From assembly GCF_005845215.1 (NCBI RefSeq), contig NZ_SPHO01000026.1:1-64000 (forward strand): a stretch of DNA of 64,000 nucleotides, written 5' to 3'. Origin of the DNA: Clostridium sp. 1001271st1 H5. Its GTDB lineage: Bacteria; Bacillota; Clostridia; Lachnospirales; Lachnospiraceae. The position numbers and the translations under genes were made by a program. Positions 42,956 to 52,309 of this stretch are shown here, one piece after another (the stretch's first letter is position 1; each line of letters starts with the position of its first letter). Below the pieces are notes generated by a model. That model was given only the letters and a program-made list of their open reading frames with translations. It ran no database searches and was not told the origin of the DNA.

Positions 42956-44167
42956 ATGGAGCTTGAAACCAGAATGAAACGATGGCGCCTGATACTGGGT
43001 GAGGAAAGCAGTCCCCAGTTTGAAAAAATGGGCGGTGGGGAGCTGACAGGTGAGCAGCTTTTAATGGACCAGGCCCTTGCGTCCATCTATAATCAGACGG
43101 ACTCCGGTGGATTTGGAAACGGGACAGGAAAAAACGCGCCGGGAGGCAGGGGAGCCGGAAAGGGTCCGTCCGCCCCGGTGCTGTCCAGGTGGCTGGGGGA
43201 TGTCAGGTCCCTGTTTGACAAGGAACTGGTAACCATCATCCAGTCCGATGCAATGGAACGGTGCGGTCTAAAACAGCTGCTGTTTGAACCTGAGCTGCTG
43301 GAGAATCTGGAGCCGGATATGAACCTGGCTTCCATGATGCTGGCTTTAAAAGACCAGATACCGGTGCGGTCCAAGGACCAGGTGAGGCTGTTCATTGCCA
43401 GAATCGTGGAGGAAATCAATAAGCTGCTGGCTGACGATATCCGCAGGGCAGTGACGGCCGCCGTGGACAGGAGGCGGCATTCTCCCATACCATCGGCAGC
43501 TGCCCTGGATTATAAGGCTACTATACGCAGAAATCTAAAGAACTATAATCCCGAGCTAAAGAGGCTGGTGCCGGAGCATTTTTATTTTTATGACAGGACC
43601 ACGTCCAATGCGGCCAATAAATATACGGTTATTCTGGATGTGGACCAGAGCGGCTCCATGGGGGAATCGGTTATCTATTCCTCTGTCATCAGCTGTATCC
43701 TGGCCAGCATTGCATCGGTGAAGACCAGAATCGTGGCCTTTGATACAAAGGTTACGGACCTGACGGAGAAATGTGAGGACCCCGTGGACCTGCTGTTCGG
43801 GTTCCAGCTGGGCGGCGGTACGGACATTGAGAAATCCGTGGCCTATTGCCAGCAATTCATGGAAAATCCGGGAAAGACACTGTTTTTTCTCGTCAGCGAC
43901 CTGATGGAAGGCGGAAACCGGGCCGGACTTCTCAGGCGTATCCTGGAAATGAAGGAATCCGGGGTAACCGTGGTCTGTCTTCTGGCCATTGCGGACGGCG
44001 GAAAGCCTTACTACGACGAGCAGATTGCGGGCAGGATTGCATCTATGGATGTGCCCTGCTTTGCCTGCAATCCCCAGAAAATGCCGGAGCTTTTGGAACG
44101 GGCCCTTAAGGGACAGGACCTGAACGCATTCCAGAAGGAACTGTCACGGACAGCCAATGCATTCTGA
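42956..44167 (+). CDS. VWA-domain protein (module gene 5)
   Basis: A 403-residue protein. The N-terminal 200 residues are helical and charged with a Gly-rich segment. The C-terminal von Willebrand A domain has a complete metal-ion site: VILDVDQSGSMGES (DxSxS), GGGTDIEKS (Thr) and FLVSDLMEG (Asp). No signal peptide, so cytosolic. VWA proteins next to MoxR act as its substrate adaptor. A GTG at 42947 is in frame, but GGATGGG fits ATG 42956. It is the last gene of the module. Confidence 0.92.
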   Translation: MELETRMKRWRLILGEESSPQFEKMGGGELTGEQLLMDQALASIYNQTDSGGFGNGTGKNAPGGRGAGKGPSAPVLSRWLGDVRSLFDKELVTIIQSDAMERCGLKQLLFEPELLENLEPDMNLASMMLALKDQIPVRSKDQVRLFIARIVEEINKLLADDIRRAVTAAVDRRRHSPIPSAAALDYKATIRRNLKNYNPELKRLVPEHFYFYDRTTSNAANKYTVILDVDQSGSMGESVIYSSVISCILASIASVKTRIVAFDTKVTDLTEKCEDPVDLLFGFQLGGGTDIEKSVAYCQQFMENPGKTLFFLVSDLMEGGNRAGLLRRILEMKESGVTVVCLLAIADGGKPYYDEQIAGRIASMDVPCFACNPQKMPELLERALKGQDLNAFQKELSRTANAF

Positions 44168-44300
44168 ACGGGCTTTCAGCCGGTTAAAGGCTCTGTCAGA
44201 GCTGGTATCATTGAGAAAGGGCGTTAAAATTAATCCTATACATATCCTCCCGGATTTGTTATAATACTAATAATTAAGTCTTGACAGGAGGTAAGTTGTG

Positions 44301-44684
44301 ATGTCTGAGGAAAATCGCAGTACCCATAAATTATACGAAAAAGAAAAGATAGGCGAAGTACAGATTGCAGACGAGGTAGTGGCCATTATTGCAGGTCTGG
44401 CTGCCACAGAGGTGGAGGGCGTGGATTCCATGGCCGGAAACATCACCAATGAGCTGGTGGGCAAGCTGGGCATGAAGAACCTGAGCAAGGGAGTCAAGGT
44501 GGATGTGACCGAGGAGCATGTGTCGGTAGACCTGTCCCTTAATATCCGCTACGGATACAACATCCCGGCCGTAAGCGAGCAGGTTCAGGAAAAGGTAAGC
44601 ACGGCCATTGAGAACATGACAGGGCTGACCGTGCTGGACGTGAATGTAAAGATTGCCGGAGTCAATATGGACGAAGGCAGATAA
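44301..44684 (+). CDS. Asp23/Gls24 family envelope-stress protein
   Basis: A 127-residue protein with the family core: VVAIIAGLAATEVEGVDSMA, then VKVDVTEEHVSVDLSLNIRY and a C-terminal LDVNVKIAGV strand. Asp23 proteins are found at the inner face of the membrane and link to cell-envelope stress. AGGAGG is 9 bases before ATG 44301. It sits before nusB, as in many Clostridia, with a terminator between. Confidence 0.92.
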   Translation: MSEENRSTHKLYEKEKIGEVQIADEVVAIIAGLAATEVEGVDSMAGNITNELVGKLGMKNLSKGVKVDVTEEHVSVDLSLNIRYGYNIPAVSEQVQEKVSTAIENMTGLTVLDVNVKIAGVNMDEGR

Positions 44685-44710
44685 AACCATGGTTTAATAT
44701 AATATCTGTA

Positions 44711-44745
44711 AACACTCCCCGGAGCGTTGCCTGGGGAGTGTTTTA
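44711..44745 (+). terminator. Terminator between asp23 and nusB
   Basis: AACACTCCCC (44711-44720) pairs with GGGGAGTGTT (44733-44742), followed by TTAT and a second T-run TTTTTTATTG. Confidence 0.85.
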
Positions 44746-44903
44746 TACATTTTTTATTGTTTTTATGCACTGGGTTTGCTATAATATCTAGAGCAGCTTC
44801 ATCCCCGGGTTATTTAGGACACGCCCTGACAAGGGAGGAAGCGGACATCACGAAGAAAGGAAAATGTACGGAAAGCCGTTGCTTTTTGGTACAAGCAGAG
44901 AAA

Positions 44904-45503
44904 ATGACCAGAAGAGAATTGCGGGAGCATTGTTTTAAGATGCTGTTCTCGGCTGACTTCTACCCGACACAGGAAGAGGCCATAGCCCAGCTGGGCCAGT
45001 ATTTCCAGTCCCCGGAAGAAGACGATGTAGATGAGTCGGGTATTCTTCAGGTATTGCATAAAGTAGAATTAAAAGAGGCGGACAGTGAATATCTTCAGGC
45101 AAGAACAGCAAACATAATGGAGAAGATTCCTGAGATAGATGAGAAGCTGAACCAGGCGGCAGCCGGTTGGAAGACCAAGCGTATGGGAAAGGTGGAACTG
45201 ACCATCCTGCGCCTGGCCCTGTATGAGATGATTTACGATGACGCCATTCCTGAGAAGGTATCCATCAACGAGGCAGTGGAGCTGGCTAAAAAGTTCGGCG
45301 GAAATGATTCACCGTCCTTTGTAAACGGAATATTGGCTAAGTTTGTAAGCAAGGGAACCAAGGCGGCCGGGGAGAACAGGGCGGCGGAGGAAACCCAGGA
45401 CCTCCAGGCGTCCCAGGATGTCCAGGCATCCCAGGACACCAAGGCGCCCCAGGACTCCAAAGCGTCCCAGGGCCCCGCGGATAATAAGGAAAGCGAAGCG
45501 TAG
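44904..45503 (+). CDS. nusB: Transcription antitermination factor NusB with extended tail
   Basis: A 199-residue protein. Residues 1-150 are the all-helical NusB fold, which binds boxA RNA with S10 (MTRRELREHCFKMLFSADFY, RMGKVELTILRLALYEMIYD, AVELAKKFGGNDSPSFVNGI). The last 45 residues are an unusual Gln/Asp/Ala-rich tail made of six-residue degenerate repeats (LQASQD, VQASQD, TKAPQD, SKASQG). Ordinary NusB is 130-150 residues. The frame is open to 44727, but ATG 44904 matches the family start. The ribosome site is weak. xseA begins 9 bases after the stop. Confidence 0.93.
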   Translation: MTRRELREHCFKMLFSADFYPTQEEAIAQLGQYFQSPEEDDVDESGILQVLHKVELKEADSEYLQARTANIMEKIPEIDEKLNQAAAGWKTKRMGKVELTILRLALYEMIYDDAIPEKVSINEAVELAKKFGGNDSPSFVNGILAKFVSKGTKAAGENRAAEETQDLQASQDVQASQDTKAPQDSKASQGPADNKESEA

Positions 45504-45512
45504 GCAGGACGT

Positions 45513-46799
45513 ATGGCAAGTGTTTACACCGTATCTCAGGTAACTGCATATATCAGGAACATGTTTACACAGGACTTTGCCCTGAACCGGATTTCCATCC
45601 GGGGAGAGGTGTCCAACTGTAAGTACCACACATCCGGCCATATCTATTTTACATTGAAGGACGGCGGCGCACAGATTGCCGCCGTCATGTTTGCAGGACA
45701 GAGGAAAGGGCTGGACTTTGAGCTTCAGGAAGGCCAGGAGGTCACGGTGTCAGGCACCGTGGATGTGTACGAGAGGGACGGAAGATACCAGCTTTATGCA
45801 AAGGAAATTACCAGGGAAGGAAAGGGCGACCTGTTCCGCCGGTTTGAAAAGCTGCGGAATGAACTGGAGGAGATGGGAATGTTCGACAGCTGCTACAAGC
45901 AGCCCATTCCCAGGTATGCCAGAAAGGTGGGAATCGTCACGGCCGGCACAGGAGCTGCCATCCGCGACATCATGAATATTTCCGCCAGAAGGAACCCCTA
46001 TGTCCAGCTCATACTATACCCGGCCCTGGTCCAGGGGGAGCAGGCAAAGTACAGCATTGCAAAGGGCATTGAAACGCTGGACCGGATGGGGCTGGATGTC
46101 CTGATAGTGGGGAGAGGCGGAGGCTCCATTGAGGACCTCTGGGCATTTAATGAAGAAATGGTGGCCAGGGCCATCTTCAACTGTACCACCCCGATTATCT
46201 CAGCCGTAGGGCATGAGACAGACGTGACCATAGCGGATTATGTGGCGGATTTAAGGGCGCCTACGCCGTCAGCAGCAGCAGAGCTGGCCGTGTTTGATTA
46301 CAGCCAGTTTACGGAGCAGGTGAATCTGTACAGGCAGGTGCTGGAACGCTCCATGGAGCGCAGGCTTGAAAAGGTGCATTTCCGGCTGGACCAGTGCGGT
46401 ATGCGTTTGAAACTTCTAAGCCCGCAGCGCCAGCTCAATGACAGGCGCCAGCGTCTGGCGGATATGGAGAGCCGTCTGGGGCGGATGATGGAGGAACAGC
46501 TGGGAGATGCCCGGCTCACGCTGGAGGACAGGAAACGGCGTCTTGAGGCGCGGATGGCTGCCGGACTTACAGAGGGAAAGCACAGGCTGGCACTGCTGTC
46601 CGGAAGGCTGGACGGATTGTCGCCTCTTAAAAAGTTAGGGGGCGGGTATGGCTTTGTGACAGATGCAAAAGGCAGGGCATTCACCTCCATTGCACAGGCA
46701 GGGACAGGCGATACCATACGCATAAGCGTGAAGGACGGACGTGTGGATGCCCTGGTCACGAACACAGAATCCATGAAATTACCGGGAAGTGAGGGATAG
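45513..46799 (+). CDS. xseA: Exodeoxyribonuclease VII large subunit
   Basis: A 428-residue subunit that degrades single-stranded DNA together with XseB. The N-terminal OB fold includes ISIRGEVSNCKYHTSGHIYF. The catalytic core has IVGRGGGSIEDLWAFN and VGHETDVTIADYVAD, followed by RAPTPSAAAE. The long C-terminal coiled coil spans about 265-365. xseB is 3 bases downstream. Confidence 0.97.
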   Translation: MASVYTVSQVTAYIRNMFTQDFALNRISIRGEVSNCKYHTSGHIYFTLKDGGAQIAAVMFAGQRKGLDFELQEGQEVTVSGTVDVYERDGRYQLYAKEITREGKGDLFRRFEKLRNELEEMGMFDSCYKQPIPRYARKVGIVTAGTGAAIRDIMNISARRNPYVQLILYPALVQGEQAKYSIAKGIETLDRMGLDVLIVGRGGGSIEDLWAFNEEMVARAIFNCTTPIISAVGHETDVTIADYVADLRAPTPSAAAELAVFDYSQFTEQVNLYRQVLERSMERRLEKVHFRLDQCGMRLKLLSPQRQLNDRRQRLADMESRLGRMMEEQLGDARLTLEDRKRRLEARMAAGLTEGKHRLALLSGRLDGLSPLKKLGGGYGFVTDAKGRAFTSIAQAGTGDTIRISVKDGRVDALVTNTESMKLPGSEG

Positions 46800-46802
46800 A
46801 GG

Positions 46803-47039
46803 ATGCCGCGTAAGAAGACGGATACACAGGAAAAGGAAGAGAATAAAGCCAGCATTGAGGAGAATTTCGCCCAGCTGGAAGATATTATAAAGAAACTGGA
46901 AGCCGGGGACAGTACGCTGGAGGAATCATTCACCTGCTATGAAGCGGGGATGAAGCTGGTGAAATCCCTGAGCGGTCAGATAGACAACGTAGAAAAACAG
47001 ATTCTAATATTGAGTGAGGGTGACGAAAATGAGCGATAA
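46803..47039 (+). CDS. xseB: Exodeoxyribonuclease VII small subunit
   Basis: A 78-residue helical-hairpin subunit. The signature FAQLEDIIKKLEAGDSTLEE and SFTCYEAGMKLVKSLSGQID is typical. The N-terminal 20 residues are charged. It overlaps ispA by 11 bases. Confidence 0.95.
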   Translation: MPRKKTDTQEKEENKASIEENFAQLEDIIKKLEAGDSTLEESFTCYEAGMKLVKSLSGQIDNVEKQILILSEGDENER

Positions 47040-47940
47040 GGAAACATTTAAACAGGAACTTGATGCGCGTACAGCAGAAATTGAGCAGTTAATTGGAACT
47101 TATCTTCCGGAGGAAACAGGCCATCAGAAGACAATTTTCGAGGCCATGAACTACAGCATGAAGGCAGGCGGAAAACGCCTCCGCCCCATGCTCATGCAGG
47201 AGATGTGCCGGCTTTTTACAGGCACCCTTTTGGAATCCGTGATACCCTTTATGGCGGCAGTGGAGATGATACACACATCCTCCCTGGTGCACGACGACCT
47301 TCCCTGTATGGATGATGACATGATGCGCCGGGGCAAGGCCAGCACATGGGCTGAGTTCGGCGAGGACATCGGTGTGCTTACCGGGGATGCGCTTATGATG
47401 TATGCCTTTGAGACAGCTGCCAATGCCTTTGAGACAAGCATTGACCCGGACGAACTGTCCAGGATTGGACGGGCCGTGGGCATTCTTGCCCGCAAGACCG
47501 GGGTTTACGGCATGATAGGAGGCCAGACCGTGGATGTGGAGCTGGCCGGAGGTCCTATACCCGAGAACAAGCTGGATTTCATCTACCGTCTGAAGACAGG
47601 AGCGCTTATTGAGGCTTCTATGCTGATTGGCGCTGTTCTGGGCGGAGCTGCCGAGGAGGACTGCAAGATAGTGGAATCCCTTGCAGCCAAAATCGGAATG
47701 GCATTCCAGATTCAGGACGATATCCTGGATGTGACGGGAAGCCAGGATGTGACCGGCAAACCTTCAGGAAGCGATGAAAAGAATAAGAAGACCACCTATG
47801 TAACCCTGGCAGGCCTGGAGAAGGCCAAGAAGGATGTGGAGCAGATTTCTGCGGAAGCCATCGAGGAGCTGAACAAGCTGCCGGGAAACAATGACTTCCT
47901 GGAGCAGTTAATCCGCTCATTGGTGGGCCGTCAGAAGTAA
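47029..47940 (+). CDS. ispA: Polyprenyl (farnesyl) diphosphate synthase
   Basis: A 303-residue cytosolic prenyltransferase that condenses isopentenyl diphosphate with allylic diphosphates. The first Asp-rich motif is DDLPCMDDD and the second FQIQDDILD, with GGKRLRP at the IPP site. A small residue lies before the first motif, in HTSSLVHDDL, compatible with a C15 product. GAGGGTGA precedes ATG 47029. dxs follows, so two isoprenoid steps are co-located. Confidence 0.95.
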   Translation: MSDKETFKQELDARTAEIEQLIGTYLPEETGHQKTIFEAMNYSMKAGGKRLRPMLMQEMCRLFTGTLLESVIPFMAAVEMIHTSSLVHDDLPCMDDDMMRRGKASTWAEFGEDIGVLTGDALMMYAFETAANAFETSIDPDELSRIGRAVGILARKTGVYGMIGGQTVDVELAGGPIPENKLDFIYRLKTGALIEASMLIGAVLGGAAEEDCKIVESLAAKIGMAFQIQDDILDVTGSQDVTGKPSGSDEKNKKTTYVTLAGLEKAKKDVEQISAEAIEELNKLPGNNDFLEQLIRSLVGRQK

Positions 47941-47959
47941 GACTGGAGATACCGTTATT

Positions 47960-49879
47960 ATGATACTGGAACAAATTAGTGGGCCGGAGGAGCTGAAAGC
48001 CCTCCCGCCCGAGGATTTAAAGATACTGGCCCAGGAGATACGGACCTTCCTGATTGAAAAAATCAGCCATACCGGAGGACATCTGGCCTCCAATCTGGGC
48101 GTGGTGGAACTGACCATCGCCCTTTTTAAGACCTTAAACCTTCCTGAGGACAAGGTTATCTGGGATGTGGGGCACCAGTCCTATACCCATAAGATATTAA
48201 GCGGGCGCATGGCTGAATTTGATGAGCTCCGTCAGTACGGCGGTCTCAGCGGATTTCCCAAGCGCAAGGAGAGTCCTTATGATTCCTTTGATACAGGCCA
48301 CAGCTCCACCTCCATATCCGCAGGACTGGGCATTGCCCTGGGACGGGATATCAGGGGTGAGAACTACCGAGTGGTGTCTGTGATTGGAGACGGGGCCCTT
48401 ACCGGAGGCATGGCCTATGAGGCCCTGAACAATGCCGCCCGGATGAAGAAGAACTTTATCATTGTGCTGAATGACAATAAGATGTCCATCTCGGAAAATG
48501 TAGGGGGCATGTCCCGCTACTTAAACGGCCTGCGTACAGGCAGCGGCTACAACGACCTGAAAAAGAGCGTGGCAGATGCCCTGGACCGGATTCCGGTGGT
48601 GGGCACTGCCATGATAGACAAAATCAAACGCACCAAAAACAGTATAAAGCAGCTGTTTATACCAGGCATGCTGTTTGAAAATATGGGAATCACCTATCTG
48701 GGACCAGTGGACGGCCATAATATCCAGGCCCTCTGCAAGGTGCTGAGGGAGGCCCAGAAGCTGGACCACGCAGTCCTGGTTCATGTGATGACAAAAAAGG
48801 GAAAGGGATACCGCCCGGCAGAGAAGAATCCGTCCTATTTTCATGGGGTGGGACCCTTTGACGTGGAAACGGGCAAATCCCTGTCAGCCCAGAAGAATCC
48901 ATCCTATACGGATGTGTTCTCCAGAAAGCTATGCCAGCTGGGGGAGGAGCATCCGGATTTGGTGGCGGTCACGGCCGCCATGCCTGACGGTACGGGGCTG
49001 GCTGCCTTTGGAAAGAAATACCCGGACCGCTTTTTTGATGTGGGAATCGCGGAAGCCCATGCAGTCACATCCGCAGCCGGTATGGCAGCAGCCGGGCTCA
49101 GGCCGGTGGTGGCGGTCTATTCCTCCTTCCTTCAGAGGGCCTATGACCAGGTCCTCCACGATGTCTGTATCCAGAACCTGCCGGTGCTCTTTGCAGTGGA
49201 CCGGGCAGGGCTTGTGGGAAGCGACGGGGAGACCCATCAGGGAATCTTTGATTATTCCTTCCTGACCTCCATACCCAATATGAGCGTCATGGCCCCCAAG
49301 AACCTGTGGGAGCTGCGGGCCATGCTGGACTTTGCCATGGATTACAACAGTCCACTGGCTATCCGTTATCCGAGAGGCGAGGCATACCGCGGACTGAAGG
49401 AGTTTAGGCAGCCTGTTTCGTATGGTGCGGGTGAAATGCTTTACGAGGAAGGGGACATTGCTCTCCTTGCAGTGGGAAGCATGGTCAGCACGGGGGAGCA
49501 TGTACGGGAGAAGCTGAAAGCAGAAGGATACAGATGCAGCCTTGCCAACGGCAGGTTTGTGAAGCCCTTTGACAGGAAAATGGTTTCACGTCTGGCTGAG
49601 AGGCACCGTCTGATTGTCACCATGGAGGAAAATGTGCTCCAGGGCGGATACGGCCTGGCTGTCACTGCGTTTATACATGAAAACTATCCGGATGTAAAGG
49701 TACTTAATATTGCCATTCCTGACGCATATGTGGAGCACGGCAATGTATCCATATTAAGAGAAGGCCTGGGAATCGACAGCGATTCCATTATACGGACCAT
49801 GAAGGCCAGCGGCTATATAGGGCCGGCCGCACAGGAATCCCCGGAAGTCTGCCCGGTTCCGGACAAAAACCAAGCTTGA
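47960..49879 (+). CDS. dxs: 1-deoxy-D-xylulose-5-phosphate synthase
   Basis: A 639-residue thiamine-diphosphate enzyme that joins pyruvate and glyceraldehyde 3-phosphate at the start of the MEP isoprenoid route. The GDG...N cofactor motif is VIGDGALTGGMAYEALNNAA. Other family blocks are WDVGHQSYTHKIL, TGHSSTSIS and GLVGSDGETHQGIFDYSF, and the catalytic Glu lies in DVGIAEAHAVT. Length normal. Co-oriented with ispA 19 bases upstream. Confidence 0.97.
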   Translation: MILEQISGPEELKALPPEDLKILAQEIRTFLIEKISHTGGHLASNLGVVELTIALFKTLNLPEDKVIWDVGHQSYTHKILSGRMAEFDELRQYGGLSGFPKRKESPYDSFDTGHSSTSISAGLGIALGRDIRGENYRVVSVIGDGALTGGMAYEALNNAARMKKNFIIVLNDNKMSISENVGGMSRYLNGLRTGSGYNDLKKSVADALDRIPVVGTAMIDKIKRTKNSIKQLFIPGMLFENMGITYLGPVDGHNIQALCKVLREAQKLDHAVLVHVMTKKGKGYRPAEKNPSYFHGVGPFDVETGKSLSAQKNPSYTDVFSRKLCQLGEEHPDLVAVTAAMPDGTGLAAFGKKYPDRFFDVGIAEAHAVTSAAGMAAAGLRPVVAVYSSFLQRAYDQVLHDVCIQNLPVLFAVDRAGLVGSDGETHQGIFDYSFLTSIPNMSVMAPKNLWELRAMLDFAMDYNSPLAIRYPRGEAYRGLKEFRQPVSYGAGEMLYEEGDIALLAVGSMVSTGEHVREKLKAEGYRCSLANGRFVKPFDRKMVSRLAERHRLIVTMEENVLQGGYGLAVTAFIHENYPDVKVLNIAIPDAYVEHGNVSILREGLGIDSDSIIRTMKASGYIGPAAQESPEVCPVPDKNQA

Positions 49880-50018
49880 ACATATGTATCCGGGCGGATA
49901 GCTGCCGGACAATGTACGGCGGAAAAGCCTTTGACAGGTATCAGATAACACAGGCGGCATTGCCCCCTTAAGCCGGAAGGCAGCAGGGAGATGCCGTTTC
50001 GGCATAAGGAGAACGGTA

Positions 50019-50882
50019 ATGAAGAAAGAACGGTTGGACGTGCTTATGGTCCAGAGAAACCTGGCGGAGTCCAGAGAAAAGGCAAAGGCCCTGATTATGT
50101 CAGGGATAGTCTATGTCAATGGGCAGAAGGAAGATAAGGCAGGCACGTCCTTTGAGGAGACAGTACAGATTGAGGTTAGGGGAAGCACCCTTAAATATGT
50201 CAGCCGCGGAGGGCTTAAGCTGGAAAAGGCCATGAGCCATTTCGGCGTGGAGCTGGCCGGCAAGGTATGTATGGACGTAGGCGCTTCCACCGGCGGATTT
50301 ACGGACTGTATGCTCCAGAACGGCGCGGTGAAGGTGTATGCCGTGGACGTGGGCCATGGACAGCTTGCCTGGAAGCTGCGCAATGACGACCGGGTTATCT
50401 GCATGGAGAAGACCAATATACGGTACGTGACCCCGGAGGATATTGGGGACCGCATTGAGTTTGCCAGTATTGATGTTTCTTTTATATCCCTGACCAAAGT
50501 GCTGGGACCGGTAAAACAGCTTCTGACCCAGAACGGCCAGGTGGTGTGCCTGATAAAGCCCCAGTTTGAGGCAGGACGGGAAAAAGTGGGAAAAAAGGGC
50601 GTTGTCAGGGAAAAGAGCGTTCATCTTGAAGTCATAGAGATGGTTATGGGGTATGCCAGAACCATTGGCTTTGGCATACTGGGCCTGGAATTCTCACCCA
50701 TAAAGGGGCCTGAGGGAAACATCGAATATCTTCTGTACCTCCAGAATTGTCCGCAGGAAGAGGCGGGGCAGGAGGAAAACAGGCAGGAGGAAAACAGGCA
50801 GGAAGTAACCAGGCAGGAAGCAGCCAGGCAGGAAGTATCGGCCCGGGCCATAGTGGAGCAGGCCCATGGCTGTCTGGATTAA
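50019..50882 (+). CDS. tlyA: TlyA-family rRNA 2'-O-methyltransferase with repeat tail
   Basis: A 287-residue protein. The N-terminal S4 RNA-binding domain (RLDVLMVQRNLAESREKAKA) is followed by an FtsJ-like methyltransferase with SAM motif MDVGASTGGFTDCMLQ and KPQFEAGREKVGKKGVV. TlyA methylates C1409/C1920 of rRNA in some species. An insert near 247-273 is a tandem five-residue repeat (RQEEN, RQEEN, RQEVT, RQEAA, RQEVS) encoded by 15-base DNA units, before the last helix. This lengthens the tail relative to other TlyA proteins. Confidence 0.93.
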   Translation: MKKERLDVLMVQRNLAESREKAKALIMSGIVYVNGQKEDKAGTSFEETVQIEVRGSTLKYVSRGGLKLEKAMSHFGVELAGKVCMDVGASTGGFTDCMLQNGAVKVYAVDVGHGQLAWKLRNDDRVICMEKTNIRYVTPEDIGDRIEFASIDVSFISLTKVLGPVKQLLTQNGQVVCLIKPQFEAGREKVGKKGVVREKSVHLEVIEMVMGYARTIGFGILGLEFSPIKGPEGNIEYLLYLQNCPQEEAGQEENRQEENRQEVTRQEAARQEVSARAIVEQAHGCLD

Positions 50883-50943
50883 ACAGCCCACGGCCTGCAC
50901 AAATGGATAAATAACGTATAAAAACGTCAGGAGCCCCATAACC

Positions 50944-51786
50944 ATGAAACATTTTTATATTATTGCCAATCTTGACAAAGAATATGTACAGGAAGCCCAG
51001 GTATTCATCAAAGGGTACCTGGAGGCAAAGGGAGCAGAGTGCCTTCTGCACCACACACCTGAGAGAACCAGGGGGGGAGCCCATATTGACGGGGCCCAGG
51101 TGCCGGAGGATACGGAGTGTGTCATAACAATCGGGGGAGACGGCACCCTTATACAGGCGGCCAGGGATTTGGCGGGCCGTAATATCCCCATGCTGGGGGT
51201 GAACCGGGGCCATCTGGGTTATCTGAATCAGGTGAGCCGGCAGGAGGACATTGCACCGGTGCTGGAGTCCCTGCTGAATGAGCGCTACCAGCTGGAACGG
51301 CGGATGATGATACAGGGAACTGCATGGCGGGAGGAAGAGGCCATTTTAAAGGATATTGCCCTCAATGAGATAGCGGTTACCAGAAAGGACCCTCTGAAGG
51401 TGCTCCGCTACAGTGTCTATGTAAATGACGAGTATCTCAATGAATACGCAGCAGACGGTGTCCTGGTGGCCACGCCTACAGGGTCCACGGCCTACAATCT
51501 TTCAGCAGGAGGACCGGTGATAGCGCCGGGGGCCAGGATGATGGTGCTGACGCCCATCTGTTCCCATTCCCTCAATGCCAGGAGTATTGTGCTGGCTCCG
51601 GAGGACCGGGTCCGGATTAAGGTCCTTAACAGCGGCCAGGTCGTATCCTTTGACGGGGATACGTCCATGGAGTTAAAGGCAGGAGACTGCATTGACATCC
51701 AATGTTCCGGGCTGCAGACAGTGATGCTCAAGCTAAAGCAGATATCATTCATGCAGAACCTCAGCAACCATCTGGGAGGATTATAG
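50944..51786 (+). CDS. nadK: NAD kinase
   Basis: A 280-residue ATP-NAD kinase that makes NADP. The nucleotide motif is TIGGDGTLIQAA, followed by GVNRGHLGYL, NEIAVTRKD, and DGVLVATPTGSTAYNLSAGG with the conserved GSTAY. Length normal. Located between tlyA and argR, as in most Clostridia. Confidence 0.97.
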   Translation: MKHFYIIANLDKEYVQEAQVFIKGYLEAKGAECLLHHTPERTRGGAHIDGAQVPEDTECVITIGGDGTLIQAARDLAGRNIPMLGVNRGHLGYLNQVSRQEDIAPVLESLLNERYQLERRMMIQGTAWREEEAILKDIALNEIAVTRKDPLKVLRYSVYVNDEYLNEYAADGVLVATPTGSTAYNLSAGGPVIAPGARMMVLTPICSHSLNARSIVLAPEDRVRIKVLNSGQVVSFDGDTSMELKAGDCIDIQCSGLQTVMLKLKQISFMQNLSNHLGGL

Positions 51787-51839
51787 CCAACCCATGGTCC
51801 GCAGGCCATTATAAATCAACAAGGAGGGGAGCGTCTCAC

Positions 51840-52292
51840 ATGAAAGTAGAGCGCCACAGCAAGATTGTCGAACTAATTGGAAAATATGAGATAGAGACAC
51901 AGGAGGAGCTGGCAGAGAGATTGAATGAGGCTGGGTTTAATGTGACCCAGGCAACCGTCTCCCGGGACATCCGTGAGCTGAAGCTGACCAAGATGCAGTC
52001 GGAGAGCGGCAGACAGCGCTACATGGTTCTGGAAAGCCCCAGAGGGACATCTGCCATTAAATATATCCGTATCCTTAAGGACGGATACATGTCCATGGAC
52101 ATGGCCCAGAATATCCTGGTAATCAAGACCGTATCCGGCATGGCCATGGCTGTGGCTGCTGCCCTGGACGCCATCCAGTTTCACGAAATCGTGGGCTGCA
52201 TTGCTGGCGATGATACCATCATGTGTGCCATACGCAGTGTGGACGACACCATCATTGTCATGGAAAAAATCAAGAAAATGGTGGAAGACTAA
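51840..52292 (+). CDS. argR: Arginine repressor ArgR
   Basis: A 150-residue hexameric regulator. The N-terminal winged helix has ETQEELAERLNEAGFNVTQA and TVSRDIRELKLTK. The C-terminal arginine-binding domain ends with GCIAGDDTIMCAIRS. The open frame extends upstream into nadK, but AAGGAGG at 51821-51827 points to ATG 51840. recN starts 17 bases after its stop. Confidence 0.97.
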   Translation: MKVERHSKIVELIGKYEIETQEELAERLNEAGFNVTQATVSRDIRELKLTKMQSESGRQRYMVLESPRGTSAIKYIRILKDGYMSMDMAQNILVIKTVSGMAMAVAAALDAIQFHEIVGCIAGDDTIMCAIRSVDDTIIVMEKIKKMVED

Positions 52293-52309
52293 CGGAAAAG
52301 GGGTGTAAT

